Source: Lentibacter algarum
GTDB taxonomy: Bacteria; Pseudomonadota; Alphaproteobacteria; Rhodobacterales; Rhodobacteraceae
Assembly (NCBI RefSeq): GCF_040580765.1
Contig: NZ_CP158687.1
Coordinates: 2,170,001-2,234,000, forward strand
DNA length: 64,000 nucleotides
Direction of reading: 5' to 3'
Shown: piece by piece, positions 28,808-38,655 of the stretch
How the letters are laid out: every line of letters starts with the position of its first letter
Position numbering within the stretch: position 1 is the first letter of the stretch
Notes under the pieces: model-generated
Seen by the model: only the letters and a program-made list of their open reading frames with translations
What the model was told of the DNA's origin: nothing
Database searches by the model: none
Position numbers and translations under genes: made by a program

Positions 28808-29683
28808 TCAAATGCGAACCTTCTCACATGTCTTTATCCGGTCGAAAGAAATAACGTCCGGGTGAGTTTCTGTCATTCGTGGCTGGAAGGTGCCTACATA
28901 TCGAAGCAAGCTGTACCCAAGTGCATCTTTCGCCTTTGCAAAGACGATGGCCTTCCGGTTTGGATACTCGCTAATATCTCGTCTTTGTTTTGCGATCGAC
29001 GCTCTTCCATCAGAGTTTATCGCCCTCTCATGGATTACCTTCCCATCTTCCGAAAGTTCATTTTGCCACATGCCGTGCTCGAATAACCTTGGAAACCAAA
29101 GATAACAGTCGGAATCGGGAATTTTCCATGCTCCTTTTTGCCAGCCGTTTCCCTTGAACCCGAAGCACCGCATCGCGTCGATCTGCGTCCGGAACACAAC
29201 GTTGTCCGCAATTTTTACGAACCCGCGCTCGATCACCGGTTCAGGCGAATATCGCGTTTCAAAATTCCAAGGTAAAAAATCAGATATCATCGTTTTTTGA
29301 ATGCGCATTTTGTCAACGAATGCATCAACCTCTTTTCTGACTTCAGGTAAAGATTTGAGAGTCCCATCCTCTTTCAGAGTCTTCAATCTCTCGATTGTAT
29401 GGCCCGTCGCCAAAACGAGGTCTCGTGTCCGAAGCGTGTCTTTCTGTTTTTGGATCTCCTTCTCGTGGGGCGGCTCATCAATTTCAAGATGAAGATCAAA
29501 TTGTGGAAAATATAGGTCTGTCAGCGCATAGGCACCGTCATTCTTTCGTACATATTGCTGTGTTACAAATTCGATTTCATCGTCGTCCAGCGCATGGATA
29601 ATCCGCGAAATAATAAAGAATTCCCATTTCTTGTTTCGGATTTTCTGGAGACTGCGCAGGATATAATCGGTCTTCGTGGGCAT
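28808..29683 (-). CDS. AbaSI/PvuRts1I-like modification-dependent endonuclease
   Basis: 291 residues. The N-terminal half is a Vsr-like nuclease: WEFFIISRIIHAL, then EIEFVTQQYVRK and Asp56, Glu67, Asp69 and His73 in LTDLYFPQFDLHLEIDEPPH. The order and spacing match AbaSI from my memory of it, including FLPWNFETRYSPEPVIERGFVKIADNVVFR, KGAWKIPDSDCYLWFPRL and a C-terminal SRA-like region. AbaSI-type enzymes cut DNA carrying 5-hydroxymethyl- or glucosylated cytosine and so act against T4-like phages. The gene lies between the att flank and the integrase, on the opposite strand. It has no methyltransferase partner, as expected for type IV restriction. Confidence 0.85.
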   Translation of the reverse strand: MPTKTDYILRSLQKIRNKKWEFFIISRIIHALDDDEIEFVTQQYVRKNDGAYALTDLYFPQFDLHLEIDEPPHEKEIQKQKDTLRTRDLVLATGHTIERLKTLKEDGTLKSLPEVRKEVDAFVDKMRIQKTMISDFLPWNFETRYSPEPVIERGFVKIADNVVFRTQIDAMRCFGFKGNGWQKGAWKIPDSDCYLWFPRLFEHGMWQNELSEDGKVIHERAINSDGRASIAKQRRDISEYPNRKAIVFAKAKDALGYSLLRYVGTFQPRMTETHPDVISFDRIKTCEKVRI

Positions 29684-29936
29684 TTTGGAATTCCTATGGG
29701 TGGTATTGGGTCACATATTAAATGAAATTGACTAAACTACATCAGCCGAATTTTGATAGAACTGGCACACAAGAAACACCATTCCTTAAACAATCGCAGG
29801 AGCCGACATCGAAGAGCCTGCAGCGAACGGCCGCCTTCCCCCAATTTATGCGTTTACGTTTAACCAGGCCCCTAAACACACACTTTCGTAGACTTGTTGG
29901 TACGCTCTGCCATAGTGTTGTGGTGAGGAGCATGAC

Positions 29937-31175
29937 ATGCGGCAGCTGCGTGAAGATACACATCTGATACTGGACGGCGAGGTGCGCGTGTATCGACGTG
30001 AGCGCAGCAAGCGCTGGCAGGCTGCCTTTGTAATTGATGGACACACCATCCGCATCAGCACGGGTAGGCGCGATCTGACTGAGGCCAAAGAGTATGCCCG
30101 TGATACGTTCCTTGAGTATAAGTTCCGCCACAAGAACGACCTGCCCGTTGTGACTAAGAAGTTCTCTGACGTTGCCAAGCTGGCCATTGCGGACATGCGC
30201 AAGCAATTGGATGCGGGTTTAGGGCGTAAAGTGTTTGCTGATTATATCGTGTGTATTGAGCGCTACCTCATCCCGTTCTTCGGTGCACAGTATGTGACCA
30301 CCATTGATTACGAGAAGGTGCAGCAGTTCTACGAGTGGCGGCGTGCCAAGATGGGCCGTGAGCCAAAGGCCTCAACGCTCAACACGCATAACTCAGCCAT
30401 GAACCGTGTGTTTGAGGAAGCTGTGGCGCGGAGCTTTATCGCGCACAAGAATGTGCCACTGCTGGTGAACCGTGGTGAGAAGAGCGAACGACGTCCTGAC
30501 TTCACCCGTGAAGAATATGCCACGCTCATCCGCAAGCTGCCCAGTTGGATTAACGCAGGCAAGGCAGGCAAGCCTACAGACATGCGGCACCTTATGCGGG
30601 ACTATGTGTTGATCATGGCCAATACGGGCATGCGCCACGGCACAGAGGCGCTGAATCTCAAGTGGAAGCATGTGACGTTGTTTGAGGAAAAGGATCTGCA
30701 GTATCTAGAGATGAGCGTTTCAGGCAAAACTGGGCGCAGGGATATCATCTGCAGGTCAGGCACGATCAACTATCTCAAGCGCATACACGAGCGGTCAGAG
30801 GATCTTAGGCACATCCCCTTTGAAGACTTGCTCAAGCAGCGTGTCGATCTGCCTGTGTTCAGACTGCCAGATGGCACAGTGTCCAAGAACATCCACCAGA
30901 CGTTCCGCAAGTTCCTCACAGACACAGGACTGATCACATGCCCGCGTACAGGGCAGAACAGAACGCTTTATAGTCTACGTCACACCTACGCGACCTTTGC
31001 CCTACTCAACGATGGTATGGATATTCATGCGCTGGCCATACAGATGGGCACAAGCATTGGCATGATTGAGCGCCATTACAGTCATTTGACCCCAAGGCTC
31101 AAGAAGGACATGCTCACGGGCAAGCGGTATGAGTTGTCGCGGGATGAGTTTGACGGGCAGGACACTAGTGAGTAG
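29937..31175 (+). CDS. tyrosine integrase of island 1
   Basis: 412 residues, preceded by GAGGAG. An N-terminal arm-binding segment is followed by a SAM-like core-binding domain (about 72-185) and the catalytic domain: Arg233 in NTGMRHGTEALNL, Arg348 in YSLRHTYATF, and the nucleophile Tyr381 in MIERHYSHL. The position before Arg348 is Tyr rather than His, and MGTS replaces the LGH motif, a pattern common in island integrases. The protein is about 97% identical to the integrase at 56603. It presumably recombines at the tRNA-Phe 3' end. Confidence 0.93.
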   Translation: MRQLREDTHLILDGEVRVYRRERSKRWQAAFVIDGHTIRISTGRRDLTEAKEYARDTFLEYKFRHKNDLPVVTKKFSDVAKLAIADMRKQLDAGLGRKVFADYIVCIERYLIPFFGAQYVTTIDYEKVQQFYEWRRAKMGREPKASTLNTHNSAMNRVFEEAVARSFIAHKNVPLLVNRGEKSERRPDFTREEYATLIRKLPSWINAGKAGKPTDMRHLMRDYVLIMANTGMRHGTEALNLKWKHVTLFEEKDLQYLEMSVSGKTGRRDIICRSGTINYLKRIHERSEDLRHIPFEDLLKQRVDLPVFRLPDGTVSKNIHQTFRKFLTDTGLITCPRTGQNRTLYSLRHTYATFALLNDGMDIHALAIQMGTSIGMIERHYSHLTPRLKKDMLTGKRYELSRDEFDGQDTSE

Positions 31176-31390
31176 CTAAGGGCTACACCTTGGGTCAAAA
31201 GCAGGCTTTCGCTGCTTGTGCGAATAATTCCTAACGTGATCAAAAGCAGGCGTAGCTAGTCTATATATTGGGTTTTATCTTGAGCAATTATTTTTGCTCG
31301 AAAGCTTCCAGATCCCTTCGAACTCTGCAATTAATATGTCAAAGTGCCAGACGGCCTTGGGCCTTGGGAAACCATGAAGGGTAATTGTTG

Positions 31391-34300
31391 ATGAAGTTAG
31401 AAATACAATCGGTTTCGAAAAAACTGTCCCCAAGCCTAAAAGCATTTAAACCGAAACGAGCTGATGTTGACGGATTTGCCCAAAACCTCAAATCTTACCT
31501 AGATCATATCAATAGCAAAGAAACCGAGGAAAATCTCAAAACACATCTTATGGGGCTTCTCAAGCCGACTTACCAACCGTCTCATACGATTGAACAGTAT
31601 GGTGACATCGACTTCGTTATTCGGACTGGCGGTAAGGGCAGCCCTGCCGCGGTCTTGTTTGAAGCCAAGCGCGAACTCAACAAAGCTGACATGATCCGAC
31701 AGGACGATGTCAATCGCAAAGCATTGCACGAACTTGTTCTATACTTTTTTCGGGAGCGCCACGCGGGCAATACGGATATTCGTCATGTAGTAATCTGCAC
31801 AGAATTTGAGATGTATGTCTTTGAAGCATCTGATTTTGAGAGAACTTTTTATCAAAACAAAGCTCTTCGAAAAGATTTTGAAGACTGGGCAGCCGGTAAA
31901 AAGTCTGATAGTACCACCGATTTCTTTTATAAAGAAATAGCTGCGAAGTTCATCGCTGCCAGTAACGCCGAACTTAAGGCCGTCCACATTGACTTGAGGA
32001 GCTACGAAACGGAACTAAAGGATGGTGCCGACGACAAAGCGTTCGTCAAACTATTCAAGCTGCTCGGCCCTCACGGCTTGATCTCTAAAGAACTGTCGAA
32101 CGATAGTAACAGCCTGAACAAAGCCTTTTATGATGAGTTGCTTCATCTCATCGGGCTGGAAGAACGAAAGGAAGGCGCAAAGCGTGTGATCGGCCGCCTC
32201 GAAGCGTCCAAGCGAAATCCTGGGTCACTTTTGGAAAATGCAATCAGCCAAATAAGGTATGAAGACGACTTCAATGATCCGACAATGATTCAGACCTACG
32301 GTTCATCGAACGATGAACGCGAGTTCAATATCGCCTTGGAACTATGCCTTACATGGGTGAACCGTCTCCTCTTCTTGAAGCTTCTAGAAGCCCAAATCTT
32401 CAAGTTCCACGGTCAAGACCCGGCCTACAAGTTTCTATCGACTTCAATGGTCGCCGACTTTGATGATCTGTCGGACCTGTTCTTCAAGGTACTTGCTTTT
32501 GCGCCGTCTGAACGGCCCCCGCTCATAGCGGCAAAATACGAAAAGGTGCCTTACCTCAACAGTTCTCTCTTCGAACTGACCAAATTGGAGAAATCTTTCA
32601 GAATCAATGCCCTGAATAACGGACTGGACGCACCGCTGTTCAGCCGAACTGTACTTTGTGATGCGACTGGCCGACGCGCTTCAGGAAAGAAAGGAACTCT
32701 GTCCTATATCTTTGATTTTCTTGATGCATATGACTTTGGAACCGTTGGCGGTGGGGATGTTCAGGAGGAAAGCAAGACCATAATCAACGCTGCCGTACTT
32801 GGTTTGATCTTTGAAAAGATCAACGGATACAAAGAAGGCGCGATATTCACGCCAGGCTACGTTACGATGTACATGGCGCGAAAGGTGATCGAGAAAACCG
32901 TCCTTGAAGCCTTTCAAAAGGAAAACCCAAGCTGGACGCTTACCGATACGGACGATCTCCGAAACAACATCTCAGATGATCGATCCAAGTCGGCAACGCT
33001 GCGTCATAACGCAGTGATCGATAATCTGAAGATCTGTGATCCAGCCGTTGGATCGGGTCACTTCCTTGTTTCGTGTTTGAATGAACTGATTGCTCTCAAA
33101 TCTCGGCTCGGCATTTTGGCCGATGCAGATGGCAACAGGTTGTCTGACTATGTCGTGGAGGTGGACAACGATGAGCTCATAATAGTGAATGCCGACACAG
33201 ACGAGGTCTTCGCTTATCAAGTGCACGGTACCCAAGTGCCGAAACGCCTACAGCAGGTCCAACAAACCCTTTTCCATGAGAAGCAGAAGCTGATCGAAAA
33301 CTGCTTGTTCGGCGTGGATATCAACGCAAACTCGGTACGTATTTGCCAGCTCAGGCTGTGGATCGAACTTCTTAAGAGTGCCTATTATCGGGACGGCCAA
33401 GACTCCCAGCTCGAAACGTTGCCGAACATTGATATCAACATCAAATGCGGCAACTCACTTCTTTCTCGCTTCAAATTGGATCAAAGCCTTTCGGATGCAT
33501 TCAGCAAGGCAAAACTGACTGTGACCGAATACCGTAAACTTGTTAGCGATTACAAAAGTACAAAAGACAAGGCTGTAAAGCGCGACCTGCAAGAGAAGAT
33601 CGACAAAGCGAAAACGCGCTTTCAAGAAGAGTCGATGGGGCGTCTGACAAAAGAAATTGATGCAACTATCGCTCAGCTGAAGGCAGATGAAGCGCAGGCC
33701 GACCTGTTCGTTTTGGGAGAGGAACAACGAGCGAAGCAAGACGCCAAAATTGATGAAATTCAGAAGAAGATTGCTGATCTGAATGCTAAACGCACCAAAC
33801 TACTGCAAAATAAGACGTTTCTTGCAGCTTTGGAGTGGCGGTTCGAGTTCCCTGAAGTGTTGGATGAAAAGGGTAAATATGTTGGCTTTGACATCATTAT
33901 TGCCAACCCACCCTACATGCGGGTCCAGGAGATCGAAGCGACCCAGCCCGCACAGCGTGAGTTCTATGAGCGGGATTACCGGACAGCACACGGTGCCTAC
34001 GACCTCGCAAACCTGTTCTTCGAATTGGCGGTTCGACTGGCTAAACCCAACGGCAACAACAACATCTTTATCTTCCCGCACAAGCTTTTTAACTCCGCCA
34101 ACGGGGCCCCGCTACGTGAATATTTGATGAACACACGGGCGATGAAGCACATCACGCATTTTGGGGCTAATCAGGTCTTTGACAGTGCGCTTACGTACAC
34201 ATGCATCGCATTGTTCAACACTGAGCCAGCGGAGACATTCAGTTTCAAGAGGTTCAGCCTTACCGAAGACTATGAAAACGAACTTGCAAATGAAGCGCTC

Positions 34301-35287
34301 TATTCTAATCTTAGCTATGATCATGTTGCATCTGCGTCTGCCTCGTATGGCAACAATCAGTGGATCTTCTTTGATGATCATACTGGATTTGAGTGTTTTC
34401 AGAAGATTTACTCGTCTTCTGTGCCACTGGGCGAAGTTCTATCTGTATTTGTAGGCATTCAAACAAGCCGTGATCTACTCTACGTGGTAAAGAAAGTCTC
34501 CGAAACTTCCGAGACTTATCGGATAGCCGTAAATCCAGAAAATAAAGTGGCAAAGCCCAGTATCCCGGCAGCAGAATTTGATGTCGAAAAGGACCTTTTT
34601 AGGCCATTCTTGATGGGGCGGGATGTCCACAGGTATGACTCTCTTGAAACAGATTTGTTGGTTTTTTTCCCGTATCAAATTCACGGTGGTAGGGCAGAAC
34701 TAGTTTCAAGCGAAGACCTAAAAACCAGGCACCCAAAAACCTACTCATATGTTGAAGCGTATGAAGACGCCTTCAAAAAGCGGGAAAATGGAAAGGCCGC
34801 GAAGCTAGCTGAGTGGTTTGGGTACATTTACGAGAAGAACCTGACAAAATTTGACCAACGAAAACTAACGGCCATGGAAATCTGTTCAAATCACGCAAAT
34901 GTAGCTCTTAACTTTTCTAATATCTATCATTCGACCACGGTCTACAGCTTTGTGAAGCACCAAGACGCAGGCGTATCTTACGAGACGTTTTCTGCGATTT
35001 TGAACTCAGCTGTGTTTTGGTGGTTCCTAAAGCATACTGGCGACACCTTGCAAGGTGACGCCAGAAGAATGAAAACAAACTACATCAACCCGTTTCCGCT
35101 CCCCGCAACCGTGAGCACGGAAGACGATTTAGCAATCTCTGCACTCGTCACTGAGATCGTGAAAGAGAAAGCCGGATCAGCGCGCTCGGAGGAGATCCAG
35201 CGCCTCGAAGACGCAATCAATGCCGCCGTCTACAAACTCTACGACCTGAGCTACGAGGAGATAAGGGTGATCGAGCAGGCAATCTGA
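31391..35287 (+). CDS. type IIG restriction-modification enzyme (Eco57I-like)
   Basis: 1298 residues from ATG 31391, following two in-frame TTG codons. The N-terminal nuclease domain has GDIDFVIR (Asp72, Asp74) and FEAK (Glu91, Lys93), a PD-(D/E)XK site. The adenine methyltransferase follows, with motif I DPAVGSGHFL at about 550 and motif IV NPPY at 839. The C-terminus ends in a TaqI_C-like target-recognition region (TNYINPFPLP). A charged helical stretch (about 690-800) separates the methyltransferase motifs. One protein thus cuts and methylates, so no separate hsd genes are needed. No specificity can be read from sequence. Confidence 0.88.
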   Translation: MKLEIQSVSKKLSPSLKAFKPKRADVDGFAQNLKSYLDHINSKETEENLKTHLMGLLKPTYQPSHTIEQYGDIDFVIRTGGKGSPAAVLFEAKRELNKADMIRQDDVNRKALHELVLYFFRERHAGNTDIRHVVICTEFEMYVFEASDFERTFYQNKALRKDFEDWAAGKKSDSTTDFFYKEIAAKFIAASNAELKAVHIDLRSYETELKDGADDKAFVKLFKLLGPHGLISKELSNDSNSLNKAFYDELLHLIGLEERKEGAKRVIGRLEASKRNPGSLLENAISQIRYEDDFNDPTMIQTYGSSNDEREFNIALELCLTWVNRLLFLKLLEAQIFKFHGQDPAYKFLSTSMVADFDDLSDLFFKVLAFAPSERPPLIAAKYEKVPYLNSSLFELTKLEKSFRINALNNGLDAPLFSRTVLCDATGRRASGKKGTLSYIFDFLDAYDFGTVGGGDVQEESKTIINAAVLGLIFEKINGYKEGAIFTPGYVTMYMARKVIEKTVLEAFQKENPSWTLTDTDDLRNNISDDRSKSATLRHNAVIDNLKICDPAVGSGHFLVSCLNELIALKSRLGILADADGNRLSDYVVEVDNDELIIVNADTDEVFAYQVHGTQVPKRLQQVQQTLFHEKQKLIENCLFGVDINANSVRICQLRLWIELLKSAYYRDGQDSQLETLPNIDINIKCGNSLLSRFKLDQSLSDAFSKAKLTVTEYRKLVSDYKSTKDKAVKRDLQEKIDKAKTRFQEESMGRLTKEIDATIAQLKADEAQADLFVLGEEQRAKQDAKIDEIQKKIADLNAKRTKLLQNKTFLAALEWRFEFPEVLDEKGKYVGFDIIIANPPYMRVQEIEATQPAQREFYERDYRTAHGAYDLANLFFELAVRLAKPNGNNNIFIFPHKLFNSANGAPLREYLMNTRAMKHITHFGANQVFDSALTYTCIALFNTEPAETFSFKRFSLTEDYENELANEALYSNLSYDHVASASASYGNNQWIFFDDHTGFECFQKIYSSSVPLGEVLSVFVGIQTSRDLLYVVKKVSETSETYRIAVNPENKVAKPSIPAAEFDVEKDLFRPFLMGRDVHRYDSLETDLLVFFPYQIHGGRAELVSSEDLKTRHPKTYSYVEAYEDAFKKRENGKAAKLAEWFGYIYEKNLTKFDQRKLTAMEICSNHANVALNFSNIYHSTTVYSFVKHQDAGVSYETFSAILNSAVFWWFLKHTGDTLQGDARRMKTNYINPFPLPATVSTEDDLAISALVTEIVKEKAGSARSEEIQRLEDAINAAVYKLYDLSYEEIRVIEQAI

Positions 35288-35377
35288 AACGATGTAGCAA
35301 GCGCCAATGTCCGCTACCGGAAAGTTTTATTGCAGCGTTGGAAAGATCGGCCAATGTCTGGTATAGGCCGAAAGCGA

Positions 35378-35944
35378 TTACAACAATTCTACAGCTTCAC
35401 TCAGCTGCTCCGCGTTGACATCAATATACCGCTGAGTAGTCGATATATGCGAATGCCCCGCCAATTCAGCTAACAAGCGCACTCCTACGCCTTTGTTGGC
35501 CAGCCGCGTAATGTAAGTGCGTCTTCCCGAGTGGCTTGATGCATCTTTGAGCCCCACAGCTTTGTAGATGTCCAAGAACAGCTGACACATGGTGTTGGCT
35601 GAGAAGTGCCCGCCCTTTTGGCTCTCAAACAGTGGGCGCTGTGGGTCGCCCAAGTATTTAATCGCGCCATAGTCTCCAAGTGCTTTGCGTAGGCGCTGGT
35701 TGAGATACACAGTGCGCGTTTGCCCACCCTTGCTTTGTGCTGCGCTTAGTATGAACTGCTCACGCACGTTGCCCCCTTCATCAAACACATTGCCAACTGT
35801 GAGCGCAGCAATCTCCTTGGCCCTTAGCCCTGCGTAGAAGCTCACCAGTATGATTGTCTCGTCACGCATTGGATGACGTCTACTGCGGCAATACTGTATA
35901 ACCCTGCGCAGCTGCGCCTCGTTCAATGTCTGTGCTTGGCGCAT
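35378..35944 (-). CDS. short tyrosine recombinase (catalytic domain only)
   Basis: 188 residues, with GAGGGG before ATG 35944. It has the catalytic residues Arg in YAGLRAKEIAAL, the H-x-x-R box as HSGRRTYITRLA, LAGHSHISTTQRY and the nucleophile Tyr in TTQRYIDV. There is no N-terminal core-binding domain, so the protein resembles FimB/FimE-size invertases. It is not closely related to the two 412-residue integrases. Possible DNA inversion or dimer resolution within the island. Confidence 0.85.
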   Translation of the reverse strand: MRQAQTLNEAQLRRVIQYCRSRRHPMRDETIILVSFYAGLRAKEIAALTVGNVFDEGGNVREQFILSAAQSKGGQTRTVYLNQRLRKALGDYGAIKYLGDPQRPLFESQKGGHFSANTMCQLFLDIYKAVGLKDASSHSGRRTYITRLANKGVGVRLLAELAGHSHISTTQRYIDVNAEQLSEAVELL

Positions 35945-36061
35945 GTGCTGATCCCCTCAAAACCTAAGCATTTGTGTGCTTTGAGCATAAAGTCTGAGAT
36001 ATTGGTTGGGCGACCGGAAATGGCACCAATTGGTATTCCAATGAATTCAATGAGTTAAGCA

Positions 36062-36095
36062 AAAACCTCATACTATGCTGATTGTATGAGGTTTT
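36062..36095 (-). terminator. terminator downstream of the 37-38 kb operon
   Basis: A perfect 12-bp stem (AAAACCTCATAC against GTATGAGGTTTT) with a 10-nt loop; on the minus strand the T run TTTTTGC follows. It ends the three-gene operon 38468-36210. The rest of 35945-36209 holds no gene I can support. Confidence 0.85.
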
Positions 36096-36209
36096 GTGCT
36101 GTGTCGTTCTGTTAGCCAACAACTGCGCAGATAACGGAGCAAAGTTGTTTTGTCCGAGCTGAACATCAGCACATATACTGATTAGCTTAGAGCAGAGTAG
36201 TTGAAGCAC

Positions 36210-36944
36210 TTAATCAGCGTCTTTGCTGCGATACGCGTGATGCCGCATCATCGACAAACGATCAAATCCTTTGAGGCTCATGTACTTGCGGGCACCCGCT
36301 GTCTTTGGTTTTACTTTCATAGCGGTCTTGCCCAAAGCCTCAAATAAGTCATGATGTCCTCGGTTTGCTAAGCGCAATACACTTTTGCGCATCCTGACAA
36401 GGATTGGCGCACCTGCAAAACGACACTCTAAGCTCTCATAGCTGGACAGCCATTCCGTTGCTCGATTTGAACTGTGACTGACGTGCAGAGGAAACCCTTC
36501 AAGCGCCAACAGCGTGCAGTACTTTGCCCAAGCAGCCTCATGCTTAGCAAAATTTGGATGCTGTGGACCATATAGTGATGGTTGATATTTGGGCCCAGTA
36601 TATTGGCCAGACAATGTGGCCTTAAGCAGTCTGAGCATGGTCTCATACGGGATGTTGCGAAACACCCAGATAAAGCTTTGCGCATCACCAAGGGGAAGCT
36701 GATTTAACGCACTACGCCACAGACCACGCTTGATAATCCGGTAATATGGACCACTCAGGTTTGATGCTAAGCAGCTTGGCTCTGTAGATACTGGCGCTTG
36801 TTGCAAATACAGCAATATGGGGTCAATACCATGAGCCTTTTCCAGCACAACACTTAAGCCACACGCATGCCACAAATCAAGCAGCTGTGTTTCTTCAGGT
36901 GTGAGGCGAACCGTGTTTGGCGGCGTCAAATTAATAATATTCAT
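36210..36944 (-). CDS. hypothetical protein, third gene of the clamp-loader-like operon
   Basis: 244 residues from ATG 36944, overlapping the ATPase stop (TGATG); GTG 36947 is an alternative. I do not recognise the family. The protein is predicted soluble, rich in aromatic and basic residues, without a signal peptide or membrane span. The C-terminus is basic (MKVKPKTAGARKYMSLKGF), which could mean nucleic-acid contact. Tight coupling to the AAA+ gene suggests a joint function. No cysteine-rich or catalytic signature is evident. Confidence 0.7.
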   Translation of the reverse strand: MNIINLTPPNTVRLTPEETQLLDLWHACGLSVVLEKAHGIDPILLYLQQAPVSTEPSCLASNLSGPYYRIIKRGLWRSALNQLPLGDAQSFIWVFRNIPYETMLRLLKATLSGQYTGPKYQPSLYGPQHPNFAKHEAAWAKYCTLLALEGFPLHVSHSSNRATEWLSSYESLECRFAGAPILVRMRKSVLRLANRGHHDLFEALGKTAMKVKPKTAGARKYMSLKGFDRLSMMRHHAYRSKDAD

Positions 36945-37582
36945 CACACCACCACCTTTGTTGCTGTAACAGTCTCTTCAAGTAAGTCGACCAAGTCGCG
37001 TGCGCTGCCTTGGAAGCTCTGCAGCATCTGCTCAACATCGGTTCTTGCCGGGGTCAGCCCCTCGGCTTCCAAGATAGCCTTTGCACGATCGACCCAATCA
37101 AGGTTGCTGGGCGGGTCTAGGTCAATTACGCGGAACCTGCTGAGCACGGCCCCCATGATGCGGCTCTTGTGGTTCGTGGTGGCCACAAAGCGGATCAGAT
37201 GACGCTTGGCGTCCATGAACTCGCGGAACTTGGGCTGCACTGTGCGTAGGTCCATCTCATCAATCTCGTTGATGACGATCATGGCTTTGTCAGGATTGCC
37301 AAACATCTGATAGTTCACCTCAGACATGATCTTGGCGTCATAGTCTTTACCAACGCTGGCAGCATTAAACTCCCACTGCATGTGTTGAATATTGTGCTGC
37401 TCAAGGTAACTGTGAGCGATCACACGTGCCGCTTCTGTCTTGCCTGCACCTGGTGGGCCCGCAAGCAACAAAGGCTTGGCGGGTGGCAGCTCACAATATG
37501 AGCGAATGACACTGGCATTGAGCGGGTCCGCAATGACCAAATCGTCAAAGCCGCGCGGTAGGTGTTTAAGATCAAATGACAT
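36944..37582 (-). CDS. AAA+ ATPase resembling a clamp-loader small subunit
   Basis: 212 residues from ATG 37582, fixed by AAAGGAG 7 nt upstream. The order of motifs follows RFC/T4 gp44: FDDLVI, Walker A GPPGAGKT (42-49), FNAASVGKDYD matching the NASD region, Walker B VINEID (103-108) with Asn105 where Asp is usual, sensor 1 Asn137 in ATTN, and a Ser-Arg-Phe arginine-finger-like SRF at 148-150. It is shorter than RFC subunits and lacks the C-terminal collar domain. Such proteins are unusual in bacterial islands. The upstream gene encodes an unknown 272-residue protein. Confidence 0.8.
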   Translation of the reverse strand: MSFDLKHLPRGFDDLVIADPLNASVIRSYCELPPAKPLLLAGPPGAGKTEAARVIAHSYLEQHNIQHMQWEFNAASVGKDYDAKIMSEVNYQMFGNPDKAMIVINEIDEMDLRTVQPKFREFMDAKRHLIRFVATTNHKSRIMGAVLSRFRVIDLDPPSNLDWVDRAKAILEAEGLTPARTDVEQMLQSFQGSARDLVDLLEETVTATKVVV

Positions 37583-37649
37583 GCTCAGCTCCTTTGGATG
37601 CATGTAGATGGAGTGGGGCAAAATGTGACTGCCCCACTCACCGTTAGAT

Positions 37650-38468
37650 TTATCCATAGGTATGGGTTGCCGCGCCGTTTGTGCGCACTCCACCGCCAGA
37701 CACGCTGACTTGTGCACCTGATCCAACGCGGATCATTTTGGACGCAAACTCACGCACATCACGTGCACGCTTGGTTGCCAGATCACCTGCGTCAAGCTTG
37801 GCGAGGCTTTCTTGAGCGCGTTCATCCAAGTCTTTGCCCGATGACACAAGCACAGCGTCAATGATGCCCGCTTCGTTGCACCCGTAAACAATCGTGCCTG
37901 TGCCGTTGTCATTGCAGCGCACCAGCGCAACTGCATAGTCTTCTTCATAATCGGTATTGGGCTGGATGAACGTTGGCAGGTCAAACGTGCTCACGCCCAC
38001 TTGCACTTCCTGCAGACCCTCAAGCGCCAGTTTCTTAAAATCTTCTTTAGACATAGTCGCTGATTTTGTGGATTTGGGCACGCGGCGCACTTCTTCAATG
38101 CCACCACATTCTTGCACGTAGCTGGTGAAGCTCTGATCTGGCCCCTTCATGTCGTGAGCGATTGATATGACACTTGAGTAGGCAACTTCACGGCGGCCTT
38201 GCCCTGCAAAGACGTAGCGCACTACTTTTAATGCAAGGCTGGTATTGGCTTGGGTTTTGATCTCCAAATCTGTGAGCAGTGCTGTAAATGCGCGGCGTTT
38301 GCCCACTTCAGCTTTAAGCTCAGCGTAAAGCGCATAGACACCTTCAAGAATGGCGTAAAGCTCTTCGTTGGCGGCACGCAATGTGCCCTCTTCCCAAGTC
38401 ACCCGTGCCGCATGCATAGCATCAAGGCGTTTTTGGATATTGTTTTTGAGGTCGTTTTGAACAGACAT
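37650..38468 (-). CDS. hypothetical protein, first gene of the clamp-loader-like operon
   Basis: 272 residues from ATG 38468, chosen for the GAAGGAG site just upstream. The N-terminal ~75 residues are helical and acidic/basic-patterned, possibly a coiled coil, and the C-terminus ends in a glycine-rich stretch (VSVSGGGVRTNGAATHTYG). No family recognised. It precedes the AAA+ ATPase on the same strand by 67 nt. A role as substrate or adaptor of the ATPase is only an inference. Confidence 0.7.
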   Translation of the reverse strand: MSVQNDLKNNIQKRLDAMHAARVTWEEGTLRAANEELYAILEGVYALYAELKAEVGKRRAFTALLTDLEIKTQANTSLALKVVRYVFAGQGRREVAYSSVISIAHDMKGPDQSFTSYVQECGGIEEVRRVPKSTKSATMSKEDFKKLALEGLQEVQVGVSTFDLPTFIQPNTDYEEDYAVALVRCNDNGTGTIVYGCNEAGIIDAVLVSSGKDLDERAQESLAKLDAGDLATKRARDVREFASKMIRVGSGAQVSVSGGGVRTNGAATHTYG

Positions 38469-38655
38469 AATGGTCTCCTTCATCAATAATTGCGCCCATA
38501 TGGGCTCATGTGTTTGCATCTGGGCTTTGAGGAAATTGAGCAGCCAGTGGCTGTGCTGCACAATATGCCGATATTAAAACCATCAGATTGAGACTGTTAT
38601 AGTTGGAAGATTTGGCTAGTTTTGACTCCATGTTCCACCGGAGGGAGATGGAGTC

